Source of the DNA: Xanthomonas hyacinthi
Lineage (GTDB): Bacteria > Pseudomonadota > Gammaproteobacteria > Xanthomonadales > Xanthomonadaceae
NCBI RefSeq assembly: GCF_009769165.1
Contig: NZ_CP043476.1
Coordinates: forward strand, 3,169,001 to 3,233,000
Direction: 5' to 3'
Length of the DNA stretch: 64,000 nucleotides
Shown: piece after piece, positions 27,476-38,267 of the stretch
Layout of the letters: each line of letters starts with the position of its first letter
Numbering within the stretch: the first letter of the stretch is position 1
Program-made: the position numbers and the translations under genes
The notes under the pieces: model-generated
What the model was told of the DNA's origin: nothing
The model's database searches: none
Seen by the model: the letters and a program-made list of their open reading frames with translations, nothing else

Positions 27476-27712
27476 TTAAGTCCAATGTGTATCGTATGCG
27501 CCTTGCTTGGCTGAGGCTTTTTGGACATAGTCCGGCTCGCCATAAATGGCGCGAATCTCTTCCTTCGTCGTCTTGCCGAGGATCAGGTTCTTCTTCAGCG
27601 CTTCGGTGGTGTAGAGACTCGGGTCGTCCACCTTTTCGGCGAACGCCGGCGCAGCGAAGGAGGCGGCCAGCATGGCCGAGATGCAGAGCGTGCGAAAAGG
27701 CTTCATGGTCAT
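27476..27712 (-). CDS. Short BamE/SmpA-like periplasmic protein
   Basis: 78 residues. The signal peptide runs MKPFRTLCISAMLAASFAAP to AFA, then EKVDDPSLYTTEALKKNLIL and GKTTKEEIRAIYGEPDYVQK, which is the start of a SmpA/OmlA-type fold (helix, then G-x-T-x-x-E). There is no lipobox Cys. The stop comes right after YDTHWT, where this fold usually continues for several strands, so the gene may be truncated at its 3' end near the tRNA-element border. The start may be the ATG at 27712 or the one at 27706. It is the first chromosomal gene beyond the tRNA. Function is inferred only from the fold resemblance. Confidence 0.6.
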   Translation of the reverse strand: MTMKPFRTLCISAMLAASFAAPAFAEKVDDPSLYTTEALKKNLILGKTTKEEIRAIYGEPDYVQKASAKQGAYDTHWT

Positions 27713-27965
27713 ATCCGTTTACCCTGTGATTGCGCCTGAATTTCCAAATTCCATCCATACCATGCTGACACATCCGCATTCGGCCCGCATCAGCGATGCG
27801 TGCCGAGCTTAGGCGCGCCGAAACGGCACCGTCAAGGCGCGTTTTGGCGGCCGCCGCTGGCGCGGTCGCGGCGAGGCCGAACTCGTCTACCATCTGCGCC
27901 AGGACCGGCGCCGCCGGACCATGGGCACGCGCACCGCGCCGTGCCGCCTTGGGGATGGCGTCCGG

Positions 27966-30641
27966 ATGGAAGCGTGGATCGTGCTGGCGGTATTGGCGGT
28001 GCCGGTGCTGCTGATCGTGATGCTGGTGGCGCTGGCAGGCGTGCGCCGGCGCGTGGTGGCACTGGAACTGCAACTGGCGCAACTGCACGGCGCCGCGCCG
28101 CAGGCGGCGCCGGCCGCTGCCCGATTCGACGCCGCCGCTGTCGATGCCGATGCCGGGAGCGATGCGCCGTTCGCAGAAAGCGATACCGCAGCGGCTCGCC
28201 CGTTCGCCGTGGCCGCGCCTGTCGCGGTCGCACCGCGCGCGCCTACGCCGCCGCCGCCGTTCGCCGCGCGCCCGGCCGCGGCGGGCGCGGCCGCGGACAT
28301 CAGCGTCGCGCCGCTGCCGCCCGCCCTGCGCGGCCCGGATCCGATCGAGCGGCTGCTGGCCGGGACCAAGCGCTGGTTCACCGAAGGCAACGTGCCGGTC
28401 AAGATCGGCATGCTGGTGCTGCTGGCCGGCGTCGCCGCGCTGCTGAAGTACGCTGGCGACCAGGGCTGGCTGCGCATGCCGATCGAACTGCGCTATGCCG
28501 GCATCGCCGCCGCGGCGCTGGCCGGCCTGGGCTTCGGCTGGCGCCAGCGCGAACGCCAGCGCAGCTTCGCACTGGCGCTGCAGGGCGGTGCGATCGGCGT
28601 GCTGCTGCTGACCGTGTTCGCCGCGTTCAAACTGTCCGCGCTGATGCCGGCCGGCGCCGCGTTCGCGCTGAGCATCGTGCTGGTGGCCGGCATGTGCGTG
28701 CTGGCGGTGCTGCAGGAATCGCGCACGCTGGCGGTGCTGGCCACGCTGGCCGGGTTCCTGGCGCCGATCTGGCTGTCCACCGGCAGCGGCAACCATGTCG
28801 GCCTGTTTTCCTACTACGCGGTCTTGAACGCGGCGGTGTTCGCGATCGCCTGGCATCGGCCGTGGCGGGTGCTCAACCTGCTCGGGTTCGGCTTCACCTT
28901 CGGCATCGGCACGCTATGGGGCGTGCTGCAGTACCAGCCGGCGAAGTTCGCCAGTACCGCGCCGTTCCTGCTGCTGTTCTTCGCCTTCTACCTGCTGATC
29001 CCGATCCTGTACGCGCGGCGCCAGCCGGCCGCGCGCGGCAAGCTGATCGACGGCAGCCTGGTGTTCGGCACGCCGCTGGTCGCGTTCTCGCTGCAGGCCG
29101 GGCTGCTGCGCGGCGAGGGCCTGCCGCTGGCGCTGTGCGCGCTGGCCTTGGCGGCGCTGTATGCGCTGCTGGCCGCAGCGCTGATCCGGCGCGAACGCTT
29201 CGCGGTGCTGGGCCAGGCCTATGCGCTGCTGGCGGTGGGCTTCGCCACGCTGGCGGTGCCGCTGGCGCTGTCCGCGCGCGCCACCGCCAGCATCTTCGCG
29301 CTGGAAGGCGCGGCGCTGGTGTGGCTGGGACTGCGCCAGCAGCGCGGGCTGCCGCAGTTCAGTGGCGCCGGCCTGCAACTGGCCGCGGCGCTCGGCTTCG
29401 TGCTGGGGCTGGATCTGGCCGGGCACGACGCCCAGGCGCTGGCCAATGCGACCTTCATGAGCGGTGCGCTGCTGGCCGTGGCCGGTTTCGCCAGCGCCTG
29501 GAGCTATCGCCGTGCCGGCGCCGACACGCCGGCGCCGGCCTGTTACCTGTGGGGCCTGGCCTGGTGGTGCGGGATCGGCGTGGCCGAGATCGAACGCTTC
29601 GTCGCGGCCGCGGCGCAGGCCGACCTGTTGCTGGCCTTCGTCGCGCTCAGCGGCTGGCTGGCCGCCGAGGCGCAGCGCCGCTGGCCGGCGCGCGCGCTGG
29701 CCGCGACCACGCTCGGCGGGCTGCTGCTGGCGTTGCCGCTGGCGGTGCTGCAGGCACACGCGCACGGCCAGCCGTTCGCCGGGCATGGCGCCTGGGCGTG
29801 GACGCTGTTCGCGGTGCTCGGCGTGCGCAGCCTGCTCTGCCTGCGCGGCAGCGGCGGCTGGGTGGCGCGGGCGGCGCAATTCACCTGGTGGCTGGTGTGG
29901 CCATCGGCGCTGTGCCTGCTCGGCAGTTGGCTGGCGCGGCGCTTCGCCCTGGCCGAAGGCTGGCAGTGGGCGTTGCTGCTGGCGCCCTGGCTGCTGGCGG
30001 CGGCGCTGTCGCTGCTGCGCTGGCCGTGGCTGGCCGCGCCACTGGGGGCGGACTTCGACCGTTGCCGCAGCGCGCTGCAAAGCAGTCATTTCGGCCTGCT
30101 CGGAGCGGCATGGCTGTGGACCTTGTGCGTGCCCGGCGCGAGTGCGCCGTTGCCGTGGGTGCCGGTCATCAATCCGCTGGAACTGACCCAACTGCTGGTG
30201 GTGGCGCTGGCCGCGCGCTGGCTGTGGTCGCCGAGCGCGCCGGCGCCGTTGCGCGGCCAGCGCCTGCAATTGCTGGCCTGCGCGGGTTTCCTGTGGGTCA
30301 CCAGCGTGACCCTGCATGCGGTGCATTTCTGGAGCGCGGTGCCCTGGCACGCGCTGCTGTCCGATGGCGTGGCGCAGACCAGCCTGACCGTGGTGTGGAG
30401 CGTGCTCGGCGTGCTCGGCTGGGTGCTCGGCTCGCGCCGCCGCCAGCGCGGCCTGTGGCTGGCCGGCGCGCTGCTGATGGCGGTGGTGCTGGGCAAGCTG
30501 CTGCTGGTGGATCGTGGCAACCTCGGCAATGTCGCCGGCATCGCCTCGTTCATCGCCTACGGCCTGTTGTGTACCGTGGTCGGCTATTTCGCGCCGGCGC
30601 CGCCGCGCGCCATCGAACCGGCCGAGGAGGCCCATCCATGA
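27966..30641 (+). CDS. DUF2339 multi-spanning membrane protein
   Basis: About 890 residues from the ATG at 27966 ([20 protein letters not shown]). An upstream in-frame ATG at 27921 adds 15 unlikely residues. After one helix and an Ala/Pro-rich linker, the conserved block [40 protein letters not shown] and a long series of about 20-25 hydrophobic helices follow. DUF2339 proteins are large inner-membrane proteins of unknown function. The stop overlaps the DUF3999 start (ATGA), a pairing that recurs in proteobacteria and suggests one complex. No catalytic motif is visible. Confidence 0.88.
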   Translation: MEAWIVLAVLAVPVLLIVMLVALAGVRRRVVALELQLAQLHGAAPQAAPAAARFDAAAVDADAGSDAPFAESDTAAARPFAVAAPVAVAPRAPTPPPPFAARPAAAGAAADISVAPLPPALRGPDPIERLLAGTKRWFTEGNVPVKIGMLVLLAGVAALLKYAGDQGWLRMPIELRYAGIAAAALAGLGFGWRQRERQRSFALALQGGAIGVLLLTVFAAFKLSALMPAGAAFALSIVLVAGMCVLAVLQESRTLAVLATLAGFLAPIWLSTGSGNHVGLFSYYAVLNAAVFAIAWHRPWRVLNLLGFGFTFGIGTLWGVLQYQPAKFASTAPFLLLFFAFYLLIPILYARRQPAARGKLIDGSLVFGTPLVAFSLQAGLLRGEGLPLALCALALAALYALLAAALIRRERFAVLGQAYALLAVGFATLAVPLALSARATASIFALEGAALVWLGLRQQRGLPQFSGAGLQLAAALGFVLGLDLAGHDAQALANATFMSGALLAVAGFASAWSYRRAGADTPAPACYLWGLAWWCGIGVAEIERFVAAAAQADLLLAFVALSGWLAAEAQRRWPARALAATTLGGLLLALPLAVLQAHAHGQPFAGHGAWAWTLFAVLGVRSLLCLRGSGGWVARAAQFTWWLVWPSALCLLGSWLARRFALAEGWQWALLLAPWLLAAALSLLRWPWLAAPLGADFDRCRSALQSSHFGLLGAAWLWTLCVPGASAPLPWVPVINPLELTQLLVVALAARWLWSPSAPAPLRGQRLQLLACAGFLWVTSVTLHAVHFWSAVPWHALLSDGVAQTSLTVVWSVLGVLGWVLGSRRRQRGLWLAGALLMAVVLGKLLLVDRGNLGNVAGIASFIAYGLLCTVVGYFAPAPPRAIEPAEEAHP

Positions 30642-32005
30642 AACGCCTGATTCTTGCGGCAGTGCTGCTGGCGTTGCTGCCGCTCGCGGGCTTCGCGGCC
30701 AGCCAGCGCGACGCCTATGCGCAGCAGTGGCCGCTGACCCTGCAGGATCCGGGCGCCGGTGCCTACCGCGTGCAACTCGACGATGCGGTGTACCGCAGCA
30801 CGCACCTGGCCTCGCTGGGCGACGTGGAGGTGTTCAACGCCGCCGGCGACGCGCTGCCGGCAGCGCTGTTCGCCGCCGAGCAGGCCGAAACCACGCCGCG
30901 CCGGCAGCCGCTGCCGTGGTTCCCGCTGCCGGCCGTGGCCGGTGGCGGTGCGGACGACCTGGAGCTGATCGCCGAGCGCGACAGCGACGGCAGCGTGCGT
31001 CGCATCCGCACCCGTCTCGCCAGCGGCACCACCGCCAGCGCCGCCGAGGCCGGCTGGCTGATCGACGCCAGCGCGCTGCGCGAGCCGTTGCGCGCGCTGT
31101 CGCTGCAGTGGGCCGCCGATACGCAGCCGCGGCAGGCGCGCTACCGGGTCGAGGCCAGCGACGATCTGCGCGATTGGGAGTTGCTGGTGCCGGAGGCGAC
31201 CCTGGTCGACCTGGCCAACCAGGGCAATCGCCTGCAGCAACTGCGCATCGGCATCGATCGCCAGGTGCGCTACCTGCGCCTGCTGCCGTTGTCGTCGCCG
31301 CCGCTGCCGCGCCTGACCGGGGTGGAGGCCGAACTGGCGCCGGCGCCCGCCGCCGCCGCCTGGCACTGGCAGCAACTGGATGCGCTGCACGCCGATCCGG
31401 CGCAGCACAGCTTCGACTTCGCATCGCCCGGCCGCTATCCGGTGGCGCAGCTGGACATCGCGCTGCCCGGCAACAGCGCGATCGAATGGCGCGTGCAGAG
31501 CCGCGACAGCGCCGAGGCGCCGTGGCAGGACCGGGCCGGGCCGTGGGTGGCCTACCAGGTCGGCGCCGGCGCCAGCCGCTCGCCGCCGCGGGCGCTGGCG
31601 CAGCCGGTGCGCGATCGCTACTGGCGGCTGCTGGCCGCGCAGGATCCGGGCCGGCAGCGGCCGGCGCTGCGCCTGGGCTACCAGCCGGAAACGCTGATCT
31701 TCCTGGCGCAGGGCACGCCGCCCTATGCGCTGGCCGCCGGCAGCGCGCGCACCCAACGTGCTGCCGCGCCGTTGGCGGCCACGCTGCAGGCCTTGCGTGC
31801 GCAGCGCGGGCCGCAATGGACGCCGGCCACGGCCACGCTCGGCGCGGCGGTGCCGCTGGCCGGCGCCGCCGCATTGCAGCCGCCGCCAGCGCCGCGCGAC
31901 TGGAAGACCTGGCTGCTGTGGGCGCTGCTGGTCGGCGGCGCGCTGAGCGTGCTCGGCTTCGCCTTCAGCCTGTTGCGCAAACCGGCTGCGCCCGGCGCGG
32001 GTTGA
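30638..32005 (+). CDS. DUF3999 envelope protein
   Basis: 455 residues. A signal peptide [20 protein letters not shown] leads to the mature part [20 protein letters not shown]. The periplasmic region has [19 protein letters not shown] and [20 protein letters not shown], and one C-terminal membrane helix ([20 protein letters not shown]) precedes a short tail. This is the DUF3999 layout and the gene is coupled to DUF2339 by a four-base overlap. It probably presents a beta-sandwich (carbohydrate-binding-like) domain in the periplasm; that is an inference from strand pattern. The same open frame extends upstream through the DUF2339 gene but is a high-GC artefact. Confidence 0.85.
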   Translation: MKRLILAAVLLALLPLAGFAASQRDAYAQQWPLTLQDPGAGAYRVQLDDAVYRSTHLASLGDVEVFNAAGDALPAALFAAEQAETTPRRQPLPWFPLPAVAGGGADDLELIAERDSDGSVRRIRTRLASGTTASAAEAGWLIDASALREPLRALSLQWAADTQPRQARYRVEASDDLRDWELLVPEATLVDLANQGNRLQQLRIGIDRQVRYLRLLPLSSPPLPRLTGVEAELAPAPAAAAWHWQQLDALHADPAQHSFDFASPGRYPVAQLDIALPGNSAIEWRVQSRDSAEAPWQDRAGPWVAYQVGAGASRSPPRALAQPVRDRYWRLLAAQDPGRQRPALRLGYQPETLIFLAQGTPPYALAAGSARTQRAAAPLAATLQALRAQRGPQWTPATATLGAAVPLAGAAALQPPPAPRDWKTWLLWALLVGGALSVLGFAFSLLRKPAAPGAG

Positions 32006-32193
32006 TCGGCCGCCGGCGATCCGCGCGGCCGCACGCTGCGCGATGTCTCGATTTGCCGCTGTACGGTGGACGCCGGACAATGCGCTCCTTGCGCGGCCAG
32101 CGCGCGCCGGCCCGAGCGTGCCTGCATCGGGCGCCGATGCTGCGCGCGGCCGCTTCACTTCCTCAGCAACCCCACGATAGCGAGCAACCGACA

Positions 32194-33372
32194 ATGCCCA
32201 TCCTGCGAATGACCGATCTCGACCTGTCCGGCAAGCGCGTGCTGATCCGGCAAGACCTCAACGTGCCGATCGACGACAACGGCCAGATCACCTCCGAACA
32301 GCGCATCCTGGCCTCGGTGCCGACGCTGCGCCACGCGCTGCAGCAGGGCGCGGCGGTGATGGTGACCTCGCATCTGGGCCGGCCCAAGGAAGGGGTGTGG
32401 ACGCAGCAGGATTCGCTGGCGCCGGTCGCCGCGCGGCTGGCCGCGCTGCTCGGCACCGAGGTGCCGCTGCTGCGCGATTGGGTCGACGGCGTGGAGGTGC
32501 AGCCGGGCCGGATCGTGCTGCTGGAGAACTGCCGCATGAACGTCGGCGAGGGCAAGGACGACGAGGCATTGTCGAAGAAATATGCGGCGCTGTGCGACGT
32601 GTTCGTGATGGATGCGTTCGGCACCGCGCACCGCGCGCAGGCGTCCACCCACGGCGTGATCAGGTTCGCCCCGGTGGCGGCCGGCGGCCCGCTGCTGATG
32701 GCCGAGCTGGACGCGCTGGCCAAGGCGCTGGAGCACCCGGCCAAGCCGCTGCTGGCGATCGTCGCCGGCAGCAAGGTCTCGACCAAGCTGGAGCTGCTGT
32801 CGAACCTGGTCAACAAGGTCGAGCAGCTGATCGTCGGCGGCGGCATCGCCAACACCTTCATCGCCGCGGCCGGCTACCCGGTCGGCAAGTCGCTGTGCGA
32901 GCCGGACCTGCTCGACACCGCACGCAAGATCGTCGCCGACGCCAATGCGCGCGGCGCGGCGATCCCGCTGCCCACCGACGTGGTGGTGGCCAAGCAGTTC
33001 CTGCCCGATGCCGAAGCCACGGTGAAGGCGCTGGCCGACGTCGCCGACGACGACCTGATCCTGGACATCGGCCCGCAGACCGCCGCGCACTACGCCGAAC
33101 TGATCGCCAAGGCCGGCACCGTGGTCTGGAACGGCCCGGTCGGGGTGTTCGAGTTCGACGCGTTCGGCCATGGCACCGAGACCCTGGCGCGCGCCATCGC
33201 CGCCTCGCCGGCGTTCTCCATCGCCGGCGGCGGCGACACCCTGGCCGCGGTCGACAAGTACGGCATCGCCGAGCAGGTCAGCTACATCTCCACCGGCGGC
33301 GGCGCGTTCCTGGAATTCCTGGAAGGCAAGACCTTGCCGGCGGTGGCGGCGCTGCAGGCGCGCGGCGCGTGA
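32194..33372 (+). CDS. pgk: Phosphoglycerate kinase
   Basis: 392 residues. It converts 1,3-bisphosphoglycerate and ADP to 3-phosphoglycerate and ATP in the cytosol. Substrate-binding signatures are visible: [14 protein letters not shown] at the N-terminus, [11 protein letters not shown], and the nucleotide-site stretch [18 protein letters not shown] with [13 protein letters not shown] near the C-terminus. The start at 32194 follows a non-coding stretch after DUF3999; the open frame upstream is in the wrong context. It is followed by overlapping HAD phosphatase and then pyk, the usual Xanthomonas glycolytic order. Confidence 0.97.
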   Translation: MPILRMTDLDLSGKRVLIRQDLNVPIDDNGQITSEQRILASVPTLRHALQQGAAVMVTSHLGRPKEGVWTQQDSLAPVAARLAALLGTEVPLLRDWVDGVEVQPGRIVLLENCRMNVGEGKDDEALSKKYAALCDVFVMDAFGTAHRAQASTHGVIRFAPVAAGGPLLMAELDALAKALEHPAKPLLAIVAGSKVSTKLELLSNLVNKVEQLIVGGGIANTFIAAAGYPVGKSLCEPDLLDTARKIVADANARGAAIPLPTDVVVAKQFLPDAEATVKALADVADDDLILDIGPQTAAHYAELIAKAGTVVWNGPVGVFEFDAFGHGTETLARAIAASPAFSIAGGGDTLAAVDKYGIAEQVSYISTGGGAFLEFLEGKTLPAVAALQARGA

Positions 33373-34010
33373 GTGCGAACAGCCTGTTCTTCGACCTGGA
33401 CGGCACCCTGATCGATTCGGAGGCCGGCATCGTCGGCGGCATCGTGCACACCTTCGAACAGCTGCGGCAGCCGGTGCCGGCGCCGGGCGCGCTGCGTGCC
33501 TGGATCGGCCCGCCGCTGCGCGACAGCTTCCACGACCACTTCGACGCGCCGGCGCTGGTCGAGCAGGCGCTGGCGCTGTATCGGCAGCGCTACGACGCGC
33601 AGGGCTGGCGCGAGCATACCGTGTACCCGGAGATCGGCGCCGCGGTCGAGGCGCTGGCCGCGGCCGGCCATCGGCTGGCGGTGGTGACCTCGAAGAACAA
33701 ACGCTTCGCCCGGCGCATCGTGCAGACGCTGCCGTTCGCCGCGCACTTCGAGGAGATCGTCGGCGCCAGCGACGACGGCCAGCGCCGCTTCAAGTCGGAC
33801 CTGATCGCCGAGGCGCTGCGGCGGCTGTCGCTGCAGCCGGCGCAGTGCGTGATGATCGGCGACCGGCGCATGGACATCGAAGGCGCCAACCACCACGGCA
33901 TGCGCAGCATCGGCGTGCTGTGGGGCTTCGGCGAGGAGGCGGAACTGCGCCAGGCCGGCGCCAGTGCGCTGGCCGATGTGCCGGCGCAGTTGCCGGCGTT
34001 GGTTGCTTGA
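33369..34010 (+). CDS. HAD-superfamily phosphatase, phosphoglycolate phosphatase-like
   Basis: 213 residues from GTG at 33369, which overlaps the pgk stop (GTGA). HAD motif I is [14 protein letters not shown], motif II is [11 protein letters not shown], and motifs III and IV appear as [10 protein letters not shown] and [17 protein letters not shown]. The cap domain lies between. The sequence resembles Gph- or YrfG-type enzymes that remove phosphate from phosphoglycolate or similar small molecules. Its coupling with pgk fits repair of glycolytic side-products, which is inference. Confidence 0.88.
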   Translation: MSANSLFFDLDGTLIDSEAGIVGGIVHTFEQLRQPVPAPGALRAWIGPPLRDSFHDHFDAPALVEQALALYRQRYDAQGWREHTVYPEIGAAVEALAAAGHRLAVVTSKNKRFARRIVQTLPFAAHFEEIVGASDDGQRRFKSDLIAEALRRLSLQPAQCVMIGDRRMDIEGANHHGMRSIGVLWGFGEEAELRQAGASALADVPAQLPALVA

Positions 34011-34016
34011 CGGCTG

Positions 34017-34095
34017 GGAATGGGGAATGGGGAATAGGGATTGGTAAAAGCGGTGCCGCTGCGGCACTCGCGCATTTCCTCCATTCCCGGTTCCA
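34017..34095 (+). repeat. Short intergenic repeat (GGGAAT-type, with inverted end)
   Basis: GGGAATGGGGAATGGGGAAT begins at 34017 and an inverted partner CCATTCCCGG is at 34081-34090. Elements of this look are frequent between genes in Xanthomonas. The remaining 34096-34419 before pyk shows no gene; the CCAGGGA before 34420 acts as its ribosome site. Confidence 0.5.
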
Positions 34096-34419
34096 GATGC
34101 GATGACCGGCCTGCGTCGCGTGCGCCGGTCGTAGCGCCAGACCGCCATGTGGCGCGTCTGTTCGGCTCTTGGCGGGTTCGCCTGACAGGGCAGGGAACAG
34201 TGCAAGATAGGCGAGTCCATGCTTGTCTGGGCTTGCCTGAGATGGCGCCTGCGCCGCTGGTAGGGCGCGGGCGAGGTGGCGCCGGCGCGGCGCCGAGTCC
34301 GCATACTGTCCCGCACTGTCTGCAAGACATGCATGAATCCGCTGTCGCCTATGCCGATTCACCATCCTGCCGGCGCAGTGCCTGTGCTAGTTTTGACGGC
34401 TTTTCCAGGGAACCACGTC

Positions 34420-35886
34420 ATGATCGAACGCCAGCGCCGCACCAAGATTCTCGCCACCCTCGGACCGGCCACGGATCCGCCCGGCGTGCTCGAGGACCTG
34501 TTCCGCGCCGGGGTCAACGTCGTGCGCCTGAATTTCTCCCACGGCGATCCCTCCGGCCAGGCCAGGCGCGCCGCCGAAGTGCGCGCCGCCGCGCAGCGCG
34601 TGGGCAGCGAAGTGGGCATCCTCGCCGACCTGCCGGGCCCGAAGATCCGCATCGAGCGCTTCGCCGCCGGCAAGGTGTCGCTGAAGGCCGGCGCGCGCTT
34701 CGACCTGGTCGCCGACGCCAATGCGCCGGCCGGCGACGCGCACCAGGTCGGGGTCAGCTACCTGGGCCTGCCCGACGACGTCAAGCCGGGCGACGTGTTG
34801 CTGCTCGACGACGGCCTGCTGCAGCTGCAGGTGGTCGAGGTCGATGGTTCGCGCATCGTCAACACCGTGCTCAACGACGGCGTGCTGTCCGACCGCAAGG
34901 GCCTGAACAAGCAGGGCGGCGGCCTGTCGCTGGGCGCGCTGACCGAGCGCGACAAGGAACTGATCGGCATCGTCGCCAAGATCGGCGTGGATTTCATCGC
35001 GGTGTCGTTCTGCCGCAACGCGCAGGACATGCACGACGCGCGCCGCATCGCCCGCGAGCACGGCTGCGAGGCCGCGCTGGTGTCCAAGATCGAGCGCACC
35101 GAGGCGATCGAGAACCTGAGCGAGATCGTCGAGGCCAGCGACGTGGTGATGGTCGCGCGCGGCGACCTGGGCGTGGAGATCGGCGATGCCGAACTGCCCG
35201 GCCTGCAGAAGAAGATCATTCGCGAGTCGCTGGCGCAGAACAAGGTGGTGATCACCGCCACGCAGATGCTGCAGTCGATGGTCGAAAATCCGATCCCGAC
35301 CCGCGCCGAGGTGCTGGACGTGGCCAACGCGGTGATCGACGGCACCGATGCGGTGATGCTGTCGGCCGAGACCGCCGCCGGCGCCTATCCGGTCAAGGCG
35401 GTGCAGGCGATGGCGCGGATCTGCCTGGGCGCCGAGCGCCAGTTCGAGATGGACACCGACTTCGAGGCCGCGCAGCGCAACCTCGAGCGTGCCGACCAGG
35501 CGATCGCGATGGCGACGATGTTCCTGTCCGAGCACATCGGCCTGAGCGGCGTGGTCACCCTGACCGAATCCGGCGGCACCCCGCGCTTCCTGTCGCGGTT
35601 CCGCTCGAAGATGCCGATCTACGCGTTCACCCGCCACGACGGCGCACGCCGCGGCATGGCGATGATGCGCGGCGTGTTCCCGATCAACTTCGACAGCCGC
35701 GGGCTGACCCCGCGCGAAGCGGCGCGTGCGGCGATCCGCCTGCTGGTCGAGGCCGAGCGCATGGGCCCCGGCGACCGCGTGGTGTTCACCAGCGGCGAGC
35801 ACATGGAAACCCATGGCGCGACCAACACGCTGCGCCTGCTCGAGGTCGGCCTCGACGGCCGCGCCAGCGGCCTGGGCGAGCTGTAG
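34420..35886 (+). CDS. pyk: Pyruvate kinase
   Basis: 488 residues. It makes pyruvate and ATP from phosphoenolpyruvate. It starts MIERQRRTKILATLGPATDP, keeps NVVRLNFSHGDPS, the active-site lysine region ALVSKIERTEAIENL, the metal-binding MVARGDLGVEIG and the conserved KVVITATQMLQSM. An in-frame extension to 34276 lacks similarity and is rejected. CCAGGGAACCACGTC precedes the ATG. A strong terminator follows at 35917, so pyk is monocistronic or the end of its transcript. Confidence 0.97.
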   Translation: MIERQRRTKILATLGPATDPPGVLEDLFRAGVNVVRLNFSHGDPSGQARRAAEVRAAAQRVGSEVGILADLPGPKIRIERFAAGKVSLKAGARFDLVADANAPAGDAHQVGVSYLGLPDDVKPGDVLLLDDGLLQLQVVEVDGSRIVNTVLNDGVLSDRKGLNKQGGGLSLGALTERDKELIGIVAKIGVDFIAVSFCRNAQDMHDARRIAREHGCEAALVSKIERTEAIENLSEIVEASDVVMVARGDLGVEIGDAELPGLQKKIIRESLAQNKVVITATQMLQSMVENPIPTRAEVLDVANAVIDGTDAVMLSAETAAGAYPVKAVQAMARICLGAERQFEMDTDFEAAQRNLERADQAIAMATMFLSEHIGLSGVVTLTESGGTPRFLSRFRSKMPIYAFTRHDGARRGMAMMRGVFPINFDSRGLTPREAARAAIRLLVEAERMGPGDRVVFTSGEHMETHGATNTLRLLEVGLDGRASGLGEL

Positions 35887-35916
35887 TCGCAGCGGCGCCG
35901 CCAGGTCGGCGCAGGA

Positions 35917-35949
35917 CCGCGCGCTGCGTCCGCAGCGCGCGGTTTTTTT
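35917..35949 (+). terminator. Rho-independent terminator after pyk
   Basis: An 11-bp stem CCGCGCGCTGC / GCAGCGCGCGG followed by seven T. Confidence 0.92.
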
Positions 35950-36122
35950 GCCTGTCGCGGCGGCGCTGCCGGCGACCTGCCAGCGCAGGCTATTGCGTCC
36001 GCGGTCGCGCATTGCGTCCACCGGATGGAAACGGTTGCAAGCATTTCGTGAAGGAATCGGTCGCGTTTGCCGCGATATACTTCAGGTTTACCCCCTCCCT
36101 CCCCCCGTGCCATAGGAATTCC

Positions 36123-37127
36123 ATGAGCATCGAACAGCTTGCCGAAACCGCACAGGCGATGGTCGCCCCGGGCAAGGGCATCATCGCGATCGACGAATCC
36201 ACCAGCACGATCGCCAAGCGCTTCGCCAGCGTCGGCATCGAGAATGTCGAAGAGAACCGGCGGGCCTATCGCGAGCTGCTGCTGACCACGCCGAAGCTGG
36301 GCGAGCACATCTCCGGTGCGATCCTGTTCGATGAGACCATCCGCCAGAAGACCAAGGACGGCGTGCCGTTCGCGAAGTACATGGCCGAGCACGGCATCAT
36401 TCCCGGGATCAAGGTCGACAAGGGCGCGCATCCGCTGGCCGGCATGCCCGGCGAGCTGGTCACCGAAGGCCTGGACGGCCTGCGCGCGCGCCTGGAGGAG
36501 TACTACAAACTCGGCGCGCGCTTCGCCAAGTGGCGCGCGGTGATCGCCATCGGCGAGGACACCCCGTCGGGCGTGTGCATCGAGACCAACGCGCACGCGC
36601 TGGCGCGCTACGCGGCGCTGTGCCAGGAGCAGGGCCTGGTGCCGATGGTGGAGCCGGAAGTGCTGATGGACGGCAACCACGACATCGAGACCTGCTACGA
36701 AGTCACCGAAGCCACGCTGCGTTCGCTGTTCGGCGCGCTGTACGAGCAGAACGTGGTGCTGGAAGGCACCATCCTGAAGGCCTCGATGGTCATCGCCGGC
36801 AAGGACTGCGACGAGCAGGCCAGCGTCGAGGAGGTGGCCGAGTCCACCGTGATGTGCCTGAAGAGCACCGTGCCGGCGATCCTGCCGGGCATCGTGTTCC
36901 TGTCCGGCGGGCAGACCGACGAGCAGTCCACCGCGCATCTGAACGCGATGAACCAGCTCGGCACCCTGCCGTGGCCGCTGAGCTTCTCCTACGGCCGCGC
37001 GATGCAGCAGGCCGCGCTGAAGCTGTGGGCGCAGGACATGAAGGGCAACTTCGCCAAGGCGCAGCAGGTGGTCTACGAGCGCGCCAAGGAGAACGGCCTG
37101 GCCGCACTGGGCAAGTGGCAGGACTGA
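36123..37127 (+). CDS. fda: Class I fructose-bisphosphate aldolase
   Basis: 334 residues. It cleaves fructose 1,6-bisphosphate by Schiff-base chemistry and needs no metal. The eukaryotic-type class I signature is plain: KGIIAIDESTSTIAKRF, FDETIRQKTKDGVPFAK, PMVEPEVLMDGNHD, and the catalytic lysine in GTILKASMV at residue 219. The ATG at 36123 is preceded by AGGAATTCC. The region between the pyk terminator and this gene holds a TATACT box (about 36074). A terminator lies just downstream. Class I aldolase beside pgk and pyk fits Xanthomonas. Confidence 0.96.
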   Translation: MSIEQLAETAQAMVAPGKGIIAIDESTSTIAKRFASVGIENVEENRRAYRELLLTTPKLGEHISGAILFDETIRQKTKDGVPFAKYMAEHGIIPGIKVDKGAHPLAGMPGELVTEGLDGLRARLEEYYKLGARFAKWRAVIAIGEDTPSGVCIETNAHALARYAALCQEQGLVPMVEPEVLMDGNHDIETCYEVTEATLRSLFGALYEQNVVLEGTILKASMVIAGKDCDEQASVEEVAESTVMCLKSTVPAILPGIVFLSGGQTDEQSTAHLNAMNQLGTLPWPLSFSYGRAMQQAALKLWAQDMKGNFAKAQQVVYERAKENGLAALGKWQD

Positions 37128-37151
37128 CCCTGCCTGCCATCGCGCATGAGC

Positions 37152-37178
37152 AACGCCGGCATCGCCGGCGTTCTTTTA
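37152..37178 (+). terminator. Rho-independent terminator after fda
   Basis: A nine-bp stem AACGCCGGC / GCCGGCGTT with an ATC loop, then CTTTTA. The 37179-37439 stretch holds no gene that I can support. Confidence 0.8.
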
Positions 37179-37439
37179 TTGGGTGAAGGCGAATGCGGGT
37201 TGCGGCGCTGCCGCATGCGGCGGCACCTGATCGGGGCGCATGCGTGGCGAGGCCGTCCCTGGCGTGCCCGGCAGCGCCCCCGGCAAGGTGCTGCCGACCC
37301 GCGGCGTGGGGGTGCGGCCACGCAACGCCTGCGGAAGCGGCGTCTGCAGCAGGCAGTGGGAGGCAGGTGCGCCTCGCGCAGGCGTGCGCCATGCGATGGA
37401 CGCTTGCGGCCGCCCATCGCGTGCGGGGACAAGGGCGGC

Positions 37440-37997
37440 TCAAGCCACCTGCGGCGGTGCCGGCTGCAGCAGCGAGGCCTGCATCAGCGCCTGCTGGCAG
37501 GCCTTGTATGCGGCATCGCCGTAGGCAACCAGGATCACCCGCTTCGGCACCGCATGCGCGCGCTGCCAGGCAGCGGTCTCGGCGACCGCGATGCGCGCGG
37601 CCTGGTGCAGCGGATAGCCATACACGCCGCAGCTGATCGCCGGGAACGCCACCGCGTGCAGGCCCATCTGCTCGGCCAGGCGCAGTGAGCGCCAATAGCA
37701 GTTGGCGAGCAGCGCCGGTTCGTCGTGGGTGCCGCCGCGCCACACCGGACCCACGGTATGCAAGACATGCCGCGCCTTGAGCCGATAGCCCGCGGTGGCG
37801 CGGACCTCGCCCACCGGGCAGCGCACGCCCGGCTTGAGCTCGGGCAGGCGTCGGCACTCCTCCAGCAGGCCCGGACCCGCCGCGCGGTGGATCGCGCCAT
37901 CCACCCCGCCGCCGCCGAGCAGCGACTCGTTGGCGGCGTTGACGATGGCGTCCACGTCCAGTTCGGTGATGTCGCCTTGCCAGATGTCGATCTTCAT
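37440..37997 (-). CDS. Macrodomain protein (O-acetyl-ADP-ribose deacetylase type)
   Basis: 185 residues from the ATG at 37997; the open frame upstream is unrelated. It starts [20 protein letters not shown] and carries [18 protein letters not shown], the ADP-ribose-binding signature of MacroD/YmdB enzymes. [18 protein letters not shown] and [20 protein letters not shown] complete the fold. Such enzymes cleave O-acetyl-ADP-ribose or mono-ADP-ribosyl groups in the cytosol. It stands alone on the minus strand between glycolysis and the purine locus. Confidence 0.92.
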   Translation of the reverse strand: MKIDIWQGDITELDVDAIVNAANESLLGGGGVDGAIHRAAGPGLLEECRRLPELKPGVRCPVGEVRATAGYRLKARHVLHTVGPVWRGGTHDEPALLANCYWRSLRLAEQMGLHAVAFPAISCGVYGYPLHQAARIAVAETAAWQRAHAVPKRVILVAYGDAAYKACQQALMQASLLQPAPPQVA

Positions 37998-38267
37998 GGC
38001 GCGATCTTTATGGGATTCCAATGATGGAAATGTGATGGACACGGCGTTCGGGCCGAGTGCGTGCAACGGCGGCTCAACCGGCGAATGTGCCTGGTCCTGA
38101 TCTCGGCGCCTGCGGCAGGTGGAGGCGCGGCCGCCGTGACCTCGCCCGCACGTGCGCCGGCCTGTGCCTGCGGCGTTTGTGGCCGCATTGCGTTTTTTGC
38201 AATGAGCGGGTGAAAAAATGCTGATTGAATACATTCGCTGAACTTCATTACAGTCGGTGCGTAGTGC

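Noticed and set aside
28914..30635. Long minus-strand frame (573 codons) opposite the DUF2339 gene
   Set aside because: Gln/Arg/Ala-rich composition with no motif; a mirror of G/C third-position bias.
27800..32005. A 1401-codon plus-strand frame covering the DUF2339 gene and the DUF3999 gene
   Set aside because: Its first 945 codons are an antiphase shadow of the DUF2339 gene in very GC-rich DNA; only the part from 30638 is protein-like.
30514..33372. A 952-codon frame that would fuse sequence upstream to pgk
   Set aside because: Pgk homology begins exactly at the ATG at 32194; the upstream part is an Arg/Ala-rich shadow of the DUF3999 gene.
34041..37127. A 1028-codon frame joining pyk antiphase sequence to the aldolase
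   Set aside because: It passes through the pyk gene out of frame and across a strong terminator; only 36123-37127 is real.
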